Part shown: positions 23,212 to 35,279 of the stretch, piece by piece | Numbering within the stretch: position 1 is the first letter of the stretch | Layout of the letters: every line of letters begins with the position of its first letter | NCBI GenBank assembly: GCA_026120035.1 | Contig: JALRME010000002.1 | Span: 1,922,001-1,986,000 of the forward strand | DNA from: Coleophoma eucalyptorum | Lineage: Eukaryota; Ascomycota; Leotiomycetes; Helotiales; Dermateaceae | Length of the DNA stretch: 64,000 nucleotides | Reading direction: 5' to 3' | Position numbers and translations under genes: made by a program | The notes under the pieces: model-generated | What the model was told of the DNA's origin: nothing | Database searches by the model: none | Seen by the model: the letters and a program-made list of their open reading frames with translations, nothing else

Positions 23212-23742
23212 GATGTGTTCGGAGATGACATCTGCCTGACAAATTCATCAAGCACGTGCAATCTTGCTCGAAGGGAAAAAGAGGTTCTCAAAGGTGAGTT
23301 GCACACAGTTGAGGCCGTCGGCTAGAATTCGTTCGGTTACAGGAGGGAGATATCAAAGTCAAACCTAAGATAGTCAGACCTCCTTACATGCTCCACTGGT
23401 CGGAAAAGAAGAGAAGCGAAGGAACAACGGATTCCGTTTCCGTGATAGAATGGTGTTGTATAAGAGCGGTCATATAGCCAGACGCCTGTGTTTGCTTATT
23501 CGAGACTCAATGTGGAATAAGTTGAGCAAAGGGACAAAGCGAGCATCCGCCAATCAGATCCAGAAGATGCCTGGCTCTTGTGGAACATAATCTGCAGCAT
23601 CTCATAGCAAACACACAAAGTTTCGACGGCAGATTAATGTCTATGTCTATAAACAAGTAGGTTGATATACTATTGGTTGTTGATATGGCAGTATATCTTG
23701 TTTTTAGGCTGGTAGCTACATGATCAAAGAGTTTACTCCTAT
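23212..23742. other. Intergenic, no gene recognised
   Basis: This is the promoter of paralogue B (a CACGTG lies at 23253-23258, about 42 bp before the ATG) plus the 3' flank of the AAA gene. No coding signal is seen. Confidence 0.4.
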
Positions 23743-24983
23743 CTATAGAGGAGTCTCAATTCCTGAACTAACCAAAACATCCTCAATGACATCCTCTGGC
23801 CCAACCCCTTCTAAGAGAGCAGCTACTGCAGTCACATCGCTTCCCCATTGCATACTCCGTTCGTCCTTAGGCTTTACAATATGTATGCGATGGAGATAAA
23901 TCTTGCGGGCTGCGAGCGCAACAAGTGGTGGTGTAACATAATTCAAGCCGTGGAGTGGGGCCAAGCATCTACTCGTGTTAGTCTTTCTTAGAACTACACG
24001 GAGCGAGAAACATACTTCGTTAACTTCTCGAAATGTTGTGTTGCAACGGCTGATATACCGCAGCCAACAGCTCGATGAAGGCGCAAGAATGAAATGATAT
24101 TCAGCTGGTACTGCTTGGCCTCCACGCTTACCATAATATTATCAGCCAAATCTGCCAGATATTCGACTTCCTATACCATATGTTAATATCAGAATGTGTT
24201 TTGCCAGGGCTTGGAAGGGCACTAACCATTGCGGTGATTCGTGGCTGCGAAAGGTCTTCTAGGCTACGACTCGGGCTCCTTTTGACCACAGAAGAAATAG
24301 AATTGTCATCGCCATCTCTATATATCTCCTCTGTGTTTGGGAACCCATCCTCGGGGTCATGGAAATGAGATATGAAAATAAAATCATTGAGATGTTTCGT
24401 CAACCTGGGACCTTCTCCGCCAGCAAGTAGACCAATGAACAAGAAGCGCTTTGGCGCAATTTGTACAGCAGTTCTAGTATATATTCGCCGTGCCCGAATA
24501 AGTTCTAACGCCTGAATCTGAACTTGTCTTGGAGCTTCATCGAGATTCTTCGCGATTATTACGCTGGCAATCGATTTGTTGTCTAGGGCGCCGCTCTCTG
24601 ATGGCGGAGACCGAATGGATTTGAACAGAGGCCCCGTGTTGAGGAAATAATCCTGCCGGGTTCTGACAGGAGAATTATTTCGCGATTCACTGCTCTCCAC
24701 GGTGAGGATAGCATTCGCAAAATCGTCGAGGGAAGTATGTTCTGAACAATCTACTACTGCATATGGAAGGCCGAAGACTTTTGTAGCAATCTGAAAGGCA
24801 TTAGCTGTGCTATATGATGTGTTGTGACAAGAAACCTACAAGCTCTAGCTCTTGGACGGTATCATCAAGTACTTCTGGGTGTGTATCAATGATACAATGT
24901 TCCTGGGCTACAAGACATAGCAACGCAGCAAGTTCCAAGTCGCTCAAGTCATGGATCTTGCTTAAGAGGAGTTCGTCGGCCAT
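23743..24983 (-). CDS. Magnesium-chelatase ChlI-like AAA family protein, P-loop not seen
   Basis: Four exons (24983-24840, 24790-24227, 24170-24016, 23968-23743; introns 49, 56 and 47 bp) give 362 residues. It matches the fungal proteins usually annotated as magnesium chelatase. Shared features are a Walker-B-like region VIIAKNLDEAPRQVQIQALE (about 128-147), RFLFIGLLAGGEGPRLTKHL followed by DFIFISH, FLRLHRAVGCGISAVATQHF, and LAPLHGLNYVTPPLVALAAR near the C-terminus. Bacterial and plastid ChlI hydrolyse ATP to insert Mg into protoporphyrin. Fungi make no chlorophyll, and I see no GxxGxGKS motif upstream of the Walker-B region, so nucleotide hydrolysis is doubtful. It is divergent from VPS16 with 349 bp between starts. 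Cellular role is unknown. Confidence 0.85.
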
Positions 24984-25332
24984 CAGGCGATTCGAAGAGG
25001 GTATTGTCAATCGCCCATGTTCCAGCGCAATGTCACAATCAACCTGCCAGAAGGTGTGGACCTTTCTCAAAACCGGCGCGTTCTGCAGAGCTGGTAGATG
25101 GAGATGATGATGCAGCAGCTGTAGGCAAAACAGAATTCTAAGCGTGAGTCTAGTAAATTTGTGCAAATGTGGCGCCCGTGGATGTCTATACACACACCAA
25201 ATTTACTAGATTATGCTTGCACCAGCGAGCTCCATTCAAAGCTCCAACTTCCTTGCCTTCAAGATCAGCTACAGCTGCTGCATACAACGTCGAATAATTC
25301 TGTTCACGGAATGAGGTGACCACCTTGGAATC
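24984..25332. promoter_or_regulatory. Divergent promoter, ChlI-like AAA gene and VPS16
   Basis: The 349-bp interval separates two divergent ATGs and must hold both promoters unless leaders overlap. The frame of the AAA gene stays open upstream of its ATG to 25193, so a longer N-terminus cannot be fully excluded. Confidence 0.4.
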
Positions 25333-28300
25333 ATGGCAAATCCGACAGCGGACTGGGAGAGGGTTGGCGACAAGTTCTATCGAAAAACCCAGCTATATAC
25401 CGCTGTCTTCGACCAGGACTTGGAGCTCGAGAACTATATCGTCACTGGGTGCTCGTATGGAGGCGCAGTAGGTACGTTTGAAGAGGACTCTCTCGTAATG
25501 CCCTTGGCACCTCCAAATCCTGTCTTGGAGCTCGACTCGGGGAAGTCCCTAGAATTGAACCTCGTAGGGTACTTAGCCTCGGCGAAATAGCATAAACGTA
25601 TGCTGTCCAAGTGGATGATATCCCAGCATTTCTCTGCTCTTTCGGGCTTGATGAATGGTAAAAGACACAAGGGATGGTTTCACTACCTATATCGTGCATG
25701 TCATCGCACGTGATTAATAACAGCGTCTTGAGATTTTGAATGAATGACTTGATTCTCCTACTTATGGTGTCTACTGTAGCTCTTTACCGGGATGAATCGC
25801 AATTACATACATTCAGAGGATCACAAGCATCCAAATCGGGCATAGATATTTATAGTTGTGCTGGCAAGTTGATTCGTCGACTGAACTGGGACAAAGGTTC
25901 CATTAAAGGGCTTGGTTGGTCTGATGATGAGCAACTACTGGTGATCACTGCGGATGGAACTGTGAGATGCTATGATCTCCAAGGAGATTTTAGCCAGTTC
26001 TCTTTAGGCAATGGAGCTGAAGAATATGGTGTTGTGGCATGCAGGTCAGTTCATTCCTGTAGATGTTGGCTCATCAATTTACATATAACACAGATTTTAT
26101 GGCACTGGCTTTGTAGCACTATTATCTAATAACCATCTGATTGCTGTCACACGGTATGAAGAGCCGCGCCCAAAGCTTTTGGCGACACCTCCTGACGGCG
26201 AGGTACATTCGTGGACTATCATCCCTCCAGCATATACTCTCTCGCGCTCTGTAGAGGTTCTATTAAGTATCGGGGAGACGATTCATGTCGTTGATGCTCA
26301 AGAGTCTGAAGACAGGTTCCTCGATATTGGACCATTTACTCATATCAGCGTTTCTCCTAATGGTAGGTTTGTAGCCATCTATACAGGAACAGGAAAAGCC
26401 TACGTTATCACAAGCGATTTCCAAAACAGATTGAGTGAGCATAGCTCCAAGTCCAAAATCACTCCCAAGGACTTGCAGTGGTGTGGTAATGATGCAGTTG
26501 TGATTGCTTGGGAAGACGAGGTCCATGTAATTGGACCAAGTAATGCTGCCGCAAAGTACTTCTATGACGGCCGTGTCCATCTGATTGCTGGTGAGATTCA
26601 TAACCCCAAGCTCTTGACCAAGACTAAATTAGGCAGATCACGATGGAGTACGGCTCATCACAAACAATGTCTGTGACTTTCTACAAAAGGTACCAGATGT
26701 AACTGATGAAGTTTTTCGGTTTGGCACCGAGTCACCAGCATCAATTCTATTAGATGCGGTTGAACAGCTGGAAATGCAATCTCCAAAGGCAGACGATAAT
26801 ATACAGCTTATTCGCCCAAATTTAGTAGAGGCAGTCGACACCTGTGTAAGTGATCTCTCATCCAGTGATTACGCTTGCCCACATCTGATCCGATAACCAG
26901 GTAAAAGCAGCAGGACACGAGTTCAGTGTACACTGGCAAAAGCAGCTCCTCAAAGCTGCCTCTTTCGGAAAGTCAGTACTGGACATCTACAACAGTGATG
27001 ACTTTGTAGATATGTGCGAGACACTTCGTGTACTTAATGCCGTCCGTTTCTACGAAATTGGACTTCCAATCTCTTACGAACAGTATTTGCGACTCACGCC
27101 TGAAAAGCTTGTACGGAGATTAATCAATCGACAAGAGTACCTGTTGGCCATTCGCATTTCAACGTACCTCCGCCTACCAACTGATCGCATTTATGTGCAT
27201 TGGGCATCACAAAAAGTACGCGTGGGAGCGGAGGATGAGGACACAATCTGTCGTTTGATCGTAGAGAAACTGGCCGGAAAACGAGGCATTTCATTCGAAG
27301 AGATCGCACGCGCAGCTTATGATGAAGGAAGAGGTCGCCTTGCAACAGAGCTGTTGAATCATGAGCCGAGAGCTGGGAAACAAGTGCCTCTACTCCTCAG
27401 CATGGAAGAAGACGAAATAGCACTTGACAAAGCCATCGAGAGCGGTGATTCAGACCTGACGTTGTTTGTGTTACTGCATCTCAAGAAGAAACTCCCACTC
27501 GCATCTTTCTTTCGAGTCATCAACACCCGCCTCGTTGCAACAGCGCTGATAGAATCCTCTGCACAAGCAGACGATGCTGAATTGTTGAAAGATCTCTACT
27601 ATCAAGACGATCGACGCGTGGACGGTGCCAACGTCTTCGTTCGTGAAGCACTGAAGCAACCCGATTCCCGCACAGCAATGGACAAGCTAGCATTAGCCGC
27701 AAAGCTACTCTCGGATTCCAAAGACAATGCATTTGAGGTGCAAATACTGAAGGAAGCAACAGCTCTATTGCGCATGCAAGAAGCTTTTGATCGAGATCTG
27801 ACCGAGTCATTCACAGGACTAAGTGTCAATGATACGATGTACAAGCTCATCAAGTTGGGCTATGCAAGTCGTGCTAAGAAGATCCAAAGCGAGTTCAAGG
27901 TCCCGGAGAAGACTGCTTGGTGGATTCGGTAAGCTGGAGAACCATTTCTGGGTATTTAATTCATTGTCACTGACTCTATATCAGCTTGCGAGCTCTGGTG
28001 TCAAAACGCGATTGGAACGAGTTAGAAGAATGGTCAAAGACACGCCGTTCCCCAATCGGTTGGGAAGTAAGTTCATCCCATCCCCCAATTTTATCCCCAT
28101 CTCCATTTCGTTTTGCATCCTCCCCCTTCTTCTCACAAAAATTCCAACACCTCAGACTAACCACCCCTCCCATAGCCATTCTTCACACTCATCCTCTCAG
28201 CCGGTAACCCCAAACTTGCAAGTACCTTCATCCCTAAAGCCGCGTCGACGCTGGCAACGGGTATGAGTATCGAAATGTATGAAAAGTGTGGGATGCGTGT

Positions 28301-28427
28301 TAAAGCAGCCGAGGAGGCAGTCAAGATCAAGGATATCGAAGCGCTAGAGAGACTGAGGAGCGCAGCAGGCGTGGGCAGTGTGGAAGCGAGGGAGATCGAG
28401 AGAATCGGGTCGGCGATTAAGCGGTGA
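25333..28427 (+). CDS. vps16: VPS16, core subunit of HOPS/CORVET tethering complexes
   Basis: Seven exons (25333-25471, 25780-26044, 26094-26590, 26637-26845, 26901-27928, 27985-28066, 28176-28427) encode 823 residues, normal for VPS16. The N-terminus carries MANPTADWERVGDKFY and VFDQDLELENYIVTG. A beta-propeller region follows to about residue 400, with VALYRDESQLHTF formed across intron 1. The rest is an alpha-solenoid with VDMCETLRVLNAVRFYEIGL, HWASQKVRVG and WWIRLRALVSKRDWNELEEW. VPS16 anchors the HOPS and CORVET complexes that tether vacuoles and endosomes before SNARE fusion. Intron 1 is 308 bp, far longer than the other five (46-109 bp). Reading into it ends in a stop after about 40 codons, so retention would give a truncated product. 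Confidence 0.95.
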
Positions 28428-29299
28428 GGGTCGGGAAGAGTATAAATGGCGCGGAGAGAAATGAATGTAATTATTGGTGTCTTACTGTTTTTGAAAATTT
28501 CGAGAGATGTGGATTTTCCTAAGCATGTTATATCGTGGCTCTTGTGCTCGAAACACCACCAAAGTGGACGAGAGAGGAGGCAATATCTCATCCACCAGCC
28601 AAGTATAATCATTTCTCGATACAATTGTAGAGTTCAAGTAAAGTAAAGGGGCTTAATAAGAGAGATGGCATTTTTAAGCTCCGAATCATGTCTTGAAAAG
28701 GGCTAGCACTAACGTGAAACCTCTGAAATTATAACGACAAATATGACCATATCACGCCGTAGACACCACCTGATCTAGCTTGCGAGCAAAAACACAAATA
28801 ACATCGGTAGTAGTATGTAGAAAATCTACTGCAAGGTTCCAATATCCACCTCTGTATGTACTAACATCATGTTATGCAGTATGGCATCCTGTATATAGAT
28901 GCAAACGTGTTGAGGAAAGAGTATGGAAATAAGATGAGGAAAACAATTAAAGATAATGCAACTGGCATAGCGATGAAACGAGAGATAAAGCGCCGAACGT
29001 CGAGAAGGATTCCCTTCCACTCATACAAAGAATTCCCTCCCAGACCAAGCTCTTGAGCTTTCAGTATACGCCTAGGATATCCCCAGAAAAAGAAAATAGG
29101 ACACAGCAGCCGATAAATATGCTCGAACTACAAGACCTCCCGTGATTTAGTTATTAGTTAGTACAAAATTCTCCTTCCTTCGATATAAGCAAGACCAAGA
29201 AACACCTTTCTGGTTTAGGTGATCGCTAAAATCGCAGGACAGAAAGCCAACTCCATGCAGAGGTGCCCGTGTTACGCCTCGCCGATGATAATATTAAGC
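28428..29299. other. Convergent intergenic region
   Basis: About 870 bp lie between the 3' ends of vps16 and the dma1-like gene. The sequence is AT-rich with only short, motif-free frames. No gene is seen. Confidence 0.4.
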
Positions 29300-31446
29300 T
29301 CAAGTTTCTACACTTGATTCGGGTATTGCTTGCGGAACGGATGCTGAAGATGCAGAGTCCAGATTCATGCTGGAAGGGCCAGTAACTCTTCCAGCAGCTA
29401 CGCGGCCTGCAGTTCCGTCAAAAACGAAAGGGCCAATGTCATTCCTGGGGGTCATAGGTCCCATTCCATCGACCGCTATTGGTGATGGAGTACGACTTCT
29501 CCCAGTACCAGATATAGAACCTGACCCTACTCCATTTGAAACTGCGCTCGAACTCTGCTTTCGTACTATGTCGACAGGCTGGGTGGTTGAATGTGCGGAG
29601 GTGAGGACAGCCGAAGACTCGGAATCTGCAGATTCATGAAGGTTCAGGTTTTCGAGCTCCTCGACAGTTTCTTCGATGCCAGCATCATAATCATCACTTG
29701 GCACTTCGGAATCAATGTCTGCTTGTTCAACAGGTTGCTCCGCTGCGTGATTCGAGTTAGCAGACAAAACAGCAGCGAGCATAGATTCGGTATTTTCGGT
29801 CCCATCTGTTGCCACTGTCGAGTTTTGTCTCTCAGCACGGTTTGTGGTTGGGGGAGACACTGCTGGCTCGTCGGTCTCCGACGCCTTATAATCTTCCCAT
29901 TCACCGTTCATAGCCACATCATCAAGGTCTGCTTCTAAGTCGGCAACCATACGACAATTTGGACATTGAAAGTGAGGCCAATGAGGTCCGTTGATGATAG
30001 TACGGATACATTTATAGTGCCACGTATGCGAGCAGGGTGCAACAAATAATGACTGACAAGGCTAGGATATGAAAATTAGTATAAGTTCGAAAGTTTTTGC
30101 CTAGAAAGGATCGAAAATACCTGAATAGGACCTAGACAAATCGAGCAATCTTGAGAGGTCCCGCTACCACCAGCTTTGGACTGGTTTGCCATCATCTCTC
30201 GCAGACGCTTGTGTGATGCCACGCTATCGAATAGTCAGTCTACAAGCTCCTGGGGACAAAACAATTAGACATACTTGAAACTGGTTGGGCCATTCTGCCA
30301 CCCTTTGTTCAATTCCACGCGAATTTTGACGCATCTGAATATCATCTCCTCGCCTCCTTTGAAATCGATACCGAGCTGCACAATATCTCCATCGTTGATG
30401 GGAAATGGTCGTGACTCGGTGTTTGGCGAGCTCAATCTGATATGATTGAGGAATGTTCCAGAGGAGCTCTTCACATCCTTGATATACCATTTTCCTTGCG
30501 AACACCAGAATTCACAGTGTCGTCTACTCACCACCTTTGACTTGAAACCCACAGGTGCTGCCGAAGGCACGTTGACGGGTTGTACAGGTTGTGCCTCCCG
30601 TTCTGAGTACCTTCCCACTTTAATGGTCTCCTTTCCCGTGGGTAATATACGAGCCATAGGAGAGAAAGCAAGCGATGGCCGTTGAGCTCTTGGGTCCTGA
30701 TGTTGAATGAAGCGTATGGAAGGTAACTGGCTAACAGAACCACCATTGGCATTACTAGCAGCATTCGCTGATTGGCTCATATCATCCTGCATCTCATTCC
30801 GGGGTATATCAGCGGCCCCTTCAACAGTCTCTGAACGAGTACGGGCCATGGAAGCACCTAGTTCGGGAGTTATACCAGTCGACGTCGCGTTACTCGACAA
30901 TAGAGCTGAAGGTGCGCCTGCGACAGTCGATTGTGGTTCAGTTCCTATACGTGAGACCCCGCTCTGCCCTCCAACCGTTGGCAACCAACCACTGGTAGGG
31001 GCAATAGAGTCTTGAGACGAGAGCTCTGTCGTCGAGCGCTGTGCTGTTGGGGACGTGGTACGATTAGGCGTCGCTTGGGTAGGGGAAGGCGGCTGCACAA
31101 GACACATTAGACCTCACTCTGGCACTGCTCGTAAGAAACTCACAATGACTGGACTAAGTGGCGAACGTGGGACCGACGCTCGATTGGAGGTTGACGGCGA
31201 TGGATAACTAGTCGCTCGACCACCCAGGTTTGGTCGTGAGTTGCCAGACGAATGGCCACTGCTTTCGCGCGATAATAAATGCTGCTGGGTATAGGTGCGC
31301 AAGTAACTCAGTCCCCTCAGCCGACCTGGCCGTGTGGGCGAGGTCGGGCTCGCAGGCGTTACAGGAGGAGAGGTAGTGGTTCTGCGGAGAGAGGTTGGCG
31401 GAGGGGACAACCAAGGCTGCGAGGGAACATTTGCATACATAGACAT
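29300..31446 (-). CDS. dma1: FHA-RING E3 ubiquitin ligase, Dma1/RNF8 type
   Basis: Four exons (31446-31144, 31092-30275, 30223-30121, 30061-29300; introns 51, 51 and 59 bp) give 661 residues. The N-terminal 250 residues are Ser/Pro/Thr-rich. The FHA domain (about 255-365) has TIKVGRYSER, SKVVSRRHCEF and DVKSSSGTFLNHIRLS. The segment TSFNVASHKRLREMM links it across intron 2 to the RING (about 400-447), which starts CSICLGPIQPC and has PCSHTWHYKCIR and CPNCR. The C-terminal 210 residues are acidic and disordered. Yeast Dma1/Dma2 and human RNF8 use the FHA domain to read phospho-threonine and the RING to ubiquitinate mitotic-exit, septin or DNA-damage targets. The long acidic tail is an addition compared with the yeast proteins. 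Confidence 0.93.
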
Positions 31447-31910
31447 TTGCTTTACAGGCTCAAAGTGAGACGTCGTTTCTCACTCACTCAAGCAAACAAG
31501 CAGACAGAAGAAAGAATTTGGCGAAGGGTGTTTCAAGATGGAAGGTATAAAAGGGAAGAGTAGGGGGACCAAGCCGACGGCGACGACGAGTGAGGAGAGG
31601 AAGGAGTGGCTTGCTACGGCGAAAGCCTGAATGGGACGAGACGGACGGGGATTGAAGTAAATGACGTTGGAGACGAGACGAGAATGCTGCTCAGTGCTAA
31701 GCATCTGACTTTTGCGATAACGAATCGAGAAAGGCCGCAAGACGAGGCTGATGGGCACTGGTGGTGTCCTTGTTCGGTGTAGGTGTAGGGGGGCAAGAGG
31801 GTCCAGCTAACGATGTAGCGTAGGGACTTTATCTTGGTTAGTCGAGGGAGGGAGGAGGAAGGAAGGAAGAGGGGAAGATGAACAACAGAAGAAGCGGCAG
31901 AAGTAGTAAG

Positions 31911-31946
31911 AGGAGTAGGAGTAGGAGTAGGAGTAGGAGTAGGAGA
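31911..31946. repeat. Hexanucleotide microsatellite (AGGAGT)n
   Basis: Five perfect AGGAGT units and one imperfect unit occur within a longer purine tract (GAAGAAGAAAAAG runs) about 470 bp upstream of the dma1-like ATG. On the transcribed sense strand of dma1 it is a polypyrimidine tract. Confidence 0.85.
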
Positions 31947-32342
31947 AGAAGTAGAAGACGACGAAGAAGAAGAAAAAGAAGAAGAAAAAGAGGAGGAGAA
32001 AAGAATCAACGCAGTACCGCAATAACGCAGTAAGGCAGTCAAATCGAATGTTGACCAGGCACGAGGTAACGAAAGTCACGAAACACCGGTCTTTGGCACT
32101 GAACATCGTGCAGAAGGATAGAACCCAGAGAAAGATCCAAGTGACTTCCCAAAGCGGACAACAGGGAGGCATGGCGGGTTCTGGCCTAGGGTCTGCATGT
32201 CAACACTGACACTACTGATTTGACGGGTTCCATTTTCTCTCGAGGGCCAAGCACGCGACTGGTCTACCCGGTTGCTACCGTTTCCCAGAATGGCAACATC
32301 AGTCTGGACTCTGGAGAGTGGCAGCGTTATGGGAGTGACAGC

Positions 32343-32366
32343 GTGATGGAGTGATGGAGTGATGGA
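32343..32366. repeat. Short tandem repeat (GTGATGGA)3
   Basis: Three perfect copies of GTGATGGA are followed by a degenerate ACTGAGTG-like run to about 32400. It is a simple-sequence tract in the dma1/MPP-alpha intergenic region. Confidence 0.8.
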
Positions 32367-33141
32367 GTTCCTGAATTACTGAGTGACTGAGTTGCTGAGT
32401 TACACAGTCACCAAGCTGCTTCTTGCTGGTGCAGTGCTGTTTTTAGTGCGGGCTGGTGGTATTGTATTACCCGCGAGAGACAGCAATGCTGCCTATACGC
32501 TGCCTCTACGCTGTTCCCCCCGGTCTTGATTGACTTTGCTGTCGCTGCCCGTCTCTGGTCCTCAGTGTCCTGCAACGATCTTTGTAATACTGTCCGCAGA
32601 CGCAGAGCAGAGTACCGACCGCATTGGCTTGCAATACCGAGCTTTCCATGAAATAATAATAAATAATCGCGCAGAGCTTGTGCCACCCTCTCATCTGTGT
32701 CCAGGCCTCGCCTCCTTACTGTACCTTAGTCAGGTCCGCTGTAGGCGCACCAGGCGAGCATCACCCAAGAATAGACAAGCTGGTTGCTGCAATGGTCTGT
32801 GGAGCTGGCGTGATCTAGCAACTGAGTAAGCCCTCAACTTCCAGCCCATAATTGGAACATAAGCAGTGAGACATTGCGACGCAGTCATTCGACCTCGAAA
32901 TCCGAGAGGACCAGAGATAAGATACTTTGGGGTCTGTACAGAAAGATAACCGGAAACTGACCGACCTGAACCGTAACCGTATTTCGTCGGATCGAGTGCC
33001 AGTCTCGGCCCGATGGTTTCTCCACAATGCGCGGACAGGTAAGCGAAGCAGTTCGTCAGCCGCGAGGCGCGAGGCGCGAGATGTGATGCGATAGCGAAAT
33101 TTTGGCATCCGAACGCCATCATCTGCAATCTGCAATCTTCC

Positions 33142-33156
33142 ATGCCATCATGTTGA
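33142..33156 (+). promoter_or_regulatory. Four-codon uORF overlapping the MPP-alpha start codon
   Basis: An upstream ATG at 33142 opens a four-codon frame ending in TGA at 33154-33156. The main ATG at 33150 lies inside it in another frame. The upstream ATG has a pyrimidine at -3, whereas the main one has A at -3, so leaky scanning is expected. It could damp translation; this is inference. Confidence 0.4.
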
Positions 33157-34933
33157 AAGCTTCCTCTTCAAGAGCCCTGACGCGCTCAGCAAGGAGAGGC
33201 GCCGCAAATGTGCTTCCAACCTTTAGATCGAGGGGTCTGGCAACCGTTGTAGACCCAATACAAAAGGTTTGTGGCTGAAGTGACTCGAAGCCTGCTGCTC
33301 CGAAGTTGCTAACTAGTTGCTTTAGGATCCCGCCGAGCTCGATCAGATCACAACTCTTCCAAATGGCATTCGAGTTGCGACAGAGGCCCTGCCAGGCCAC
33401 TTCTCGGGAATCGGTGTCTACATCGATGCAGGATCACGATTCGAAAACGAATACCTGAGAGGCGTGAGCCACATCATGGATCGATTGGCCTTCAAATCCA
33501 CGACCGAGAGAACTAGTGATGAGATGTTGGAATCGCTGGAGTCACTAGGGGGAAACATACAATGCGCCTCTTCCCGGGAATCCTTGATGTATCAATCTGC
33601 CACATTCAACTCTGCTGTCCCTACCACTGTTGAGCTGCTCGCCGAGACGATCCGACGTCCTTTGATCACAGAGGAGGAGGTGGAGCAACAGCTAGAGACA
33701 GCTGCCTATGAGATCGGGGAGATTTGGTCCAAGCCGGAATTGATTCTACCAGAATTGGTGCACATGGCCGCTTTCAAGGATAACACCCTAGGAAACCCAT
33801 TACTGTGCCCTAAGGAGCGATTGTCCGAGATCGATAAGAGCGTCGTAGAGGCATATCGGCAATCATTTTATAGACCAGAACGGATGGTCGTTGCTTTTGC
33901 AGGAGTTGCTCACGACGAAGCTGTGAGGCTGACGGAACAATTCTTTGGGGATATGCCTAAAGGGTCAGGTCCAGTCCTGTCACAAACAGGTTCAGAGGCA
34001 TCAATTGAGGCTTCTTCTGAAAGCGCCAGCAGTGCAGATCCAACCTCCTCAGCTGCTTCCCTATCACCATCGCCGTCACAACAACAATCTAAACTCTTAT
34101 CCAAAATCCCATTCTTCAAAAACATCTCTACATCTGCCACTAATAATGCTGCGGTTCTCCCACACATGCCTTCCGAGCTCGACCTTCTTCAACCCTCTCA
34201 CTACACCGGCGGCTTCGTGTCTCTACCCAACCTCCCACCGCCAATCAGTGCCGCACTCCCACCTTTAACTCACATCCACCTAGCTTTCGAAGCACTGCCT
34301 ATTTCATCCGAAGATATCTACGCTCTGGCAACCCTCCAAACACTTCTCGGAGGAGGTGGGTCTTTCTCGGCGGGAGGACCAGGAAAGGGCATGTATTCAA
34401 GACTATACACAAACGTGCTCAACCAACACGGCTGGGTTGAATCCTGCGTTGCGTTCAACCACTCCTACACCGACTCCGGACTCTTCGGCATCTCTTCGAG
34501 CTGTTCTCCAAGCAAGGTTGTCAACATGCTCGATGTGATGTGCCGTGAGCTCCAAGCCCTCACACTAGAGACGGGTTTCTCATCCCTCCAAACCGCCGAA
34601 GTGAACCGTGCCAAGAACCAGCTCCGATCCAGCCTCCTCATGAACCTTGAAAGCCGCATGGTAGAGCTCGAAGACCTGGGCCGACAGGTACAAGTACACG
34701 GCCGCAAGGTGGGCGTGCGCGAGATGTGCAAAAAGATTGAGGAGCTCACCGTTGCTGATTTGCGTCGCGTAGCGCGCATGGTTGTCGGCGGCATGGTGAA
34801 GAACCCTGGCAACGGCAGTGGTGCCCCAACCGTGGTTCTACAGGAGGGTGACGAAGAGGGCATCGCGAGGAAGGCATTCCGCTGGGTTGAGATCCAGGAT
34901 CGTATCGACCGCTGGAAGCTTGGCCGGAGATAA
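33150..34933 (+). CDS. mas2: Mitochondrial processing peptidase alpha subunit (MPP-alpha)
   Basis: Two exons (33150-33266, 33326-34933; intron 59 bp) encode 574 residues. The first 35 residues are rich in Arg, Ser and Ala without acidic residues and end RGLATVVDP, a typical matrix presequence. The M16 fold starts TLPNGIRVATEALPGHFSGI. The place of the zinc motif reads SHIMDRLAFKSTTERTS, lacking HxxEH, as expected for the non-catalytic alpha subunit. The substrate-binding glycine-rich loop is present (LLGGGGSFSAGGPGKGMYSR). MPP-alpha pairs with MPP-beta to remove presequences in the matrix. A Ser/Gln-rich insert of about 60 residues (near 225-285) separates the two halves. A tiny overlapping uORF precedes the start. 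Confidence 0.95.
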
Positions 34934-35279
34934 GAGCCACGTCCTTCCAACACAGGATGTGGAGGGTTCTGATGAAGGGGAAAGTGTAACTTTATAGTAG
35001 CCGAGGTACATAGATGAAGGAAAGACAGCTTTGCTTGCTTGGCTAGGCCTTCCTTCTGTAACATTATAAGACGCTACAGTCTTTGTGTACTACAGTATAT
35101 GCAAAGCAAAATTGGCCACGGGATGGAAAGCATAGCCGGCGTTGGAATTTGGTATCTATCCACTTTATTGGTCTGCTAGGTATAGGGAAACGTCTGTATC
35201 TATGTACGCCATCAATCACAACTTCAAAAGAACGTTTCGTTGTTTTCATTTTGGTGAATGTATGTCTACCACGAAACGT
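34934..35279. other. Convergent intergenic region
   Basis: The 346 bp between the 3' ends of MPP-alpha and the bestrophin-family gene show no coding signal. Confidence 0.4.

Larger units (their letters stand above)
31447..33149. other. Divergent intergenic region, dma1 and MPP-alpha
   Basis: About 1.7 kb separate two divergent starts. It holds long purine tracts on the + strand (31830-32000), a hexamer repeat, and 8-bp repeats near 32343. Apparent Ser- or Pro/Thr-rich minus-strand frames here are translations of these repeats. No gene is recognised. Confidence 0.45.

Noticed and set aside
31614..32172. Ser-rich and Pro/Thr-rich minus-strand frames
   Set aside because: They are translations of purine/pyrimidine simple repeats, readable in several frames at once.
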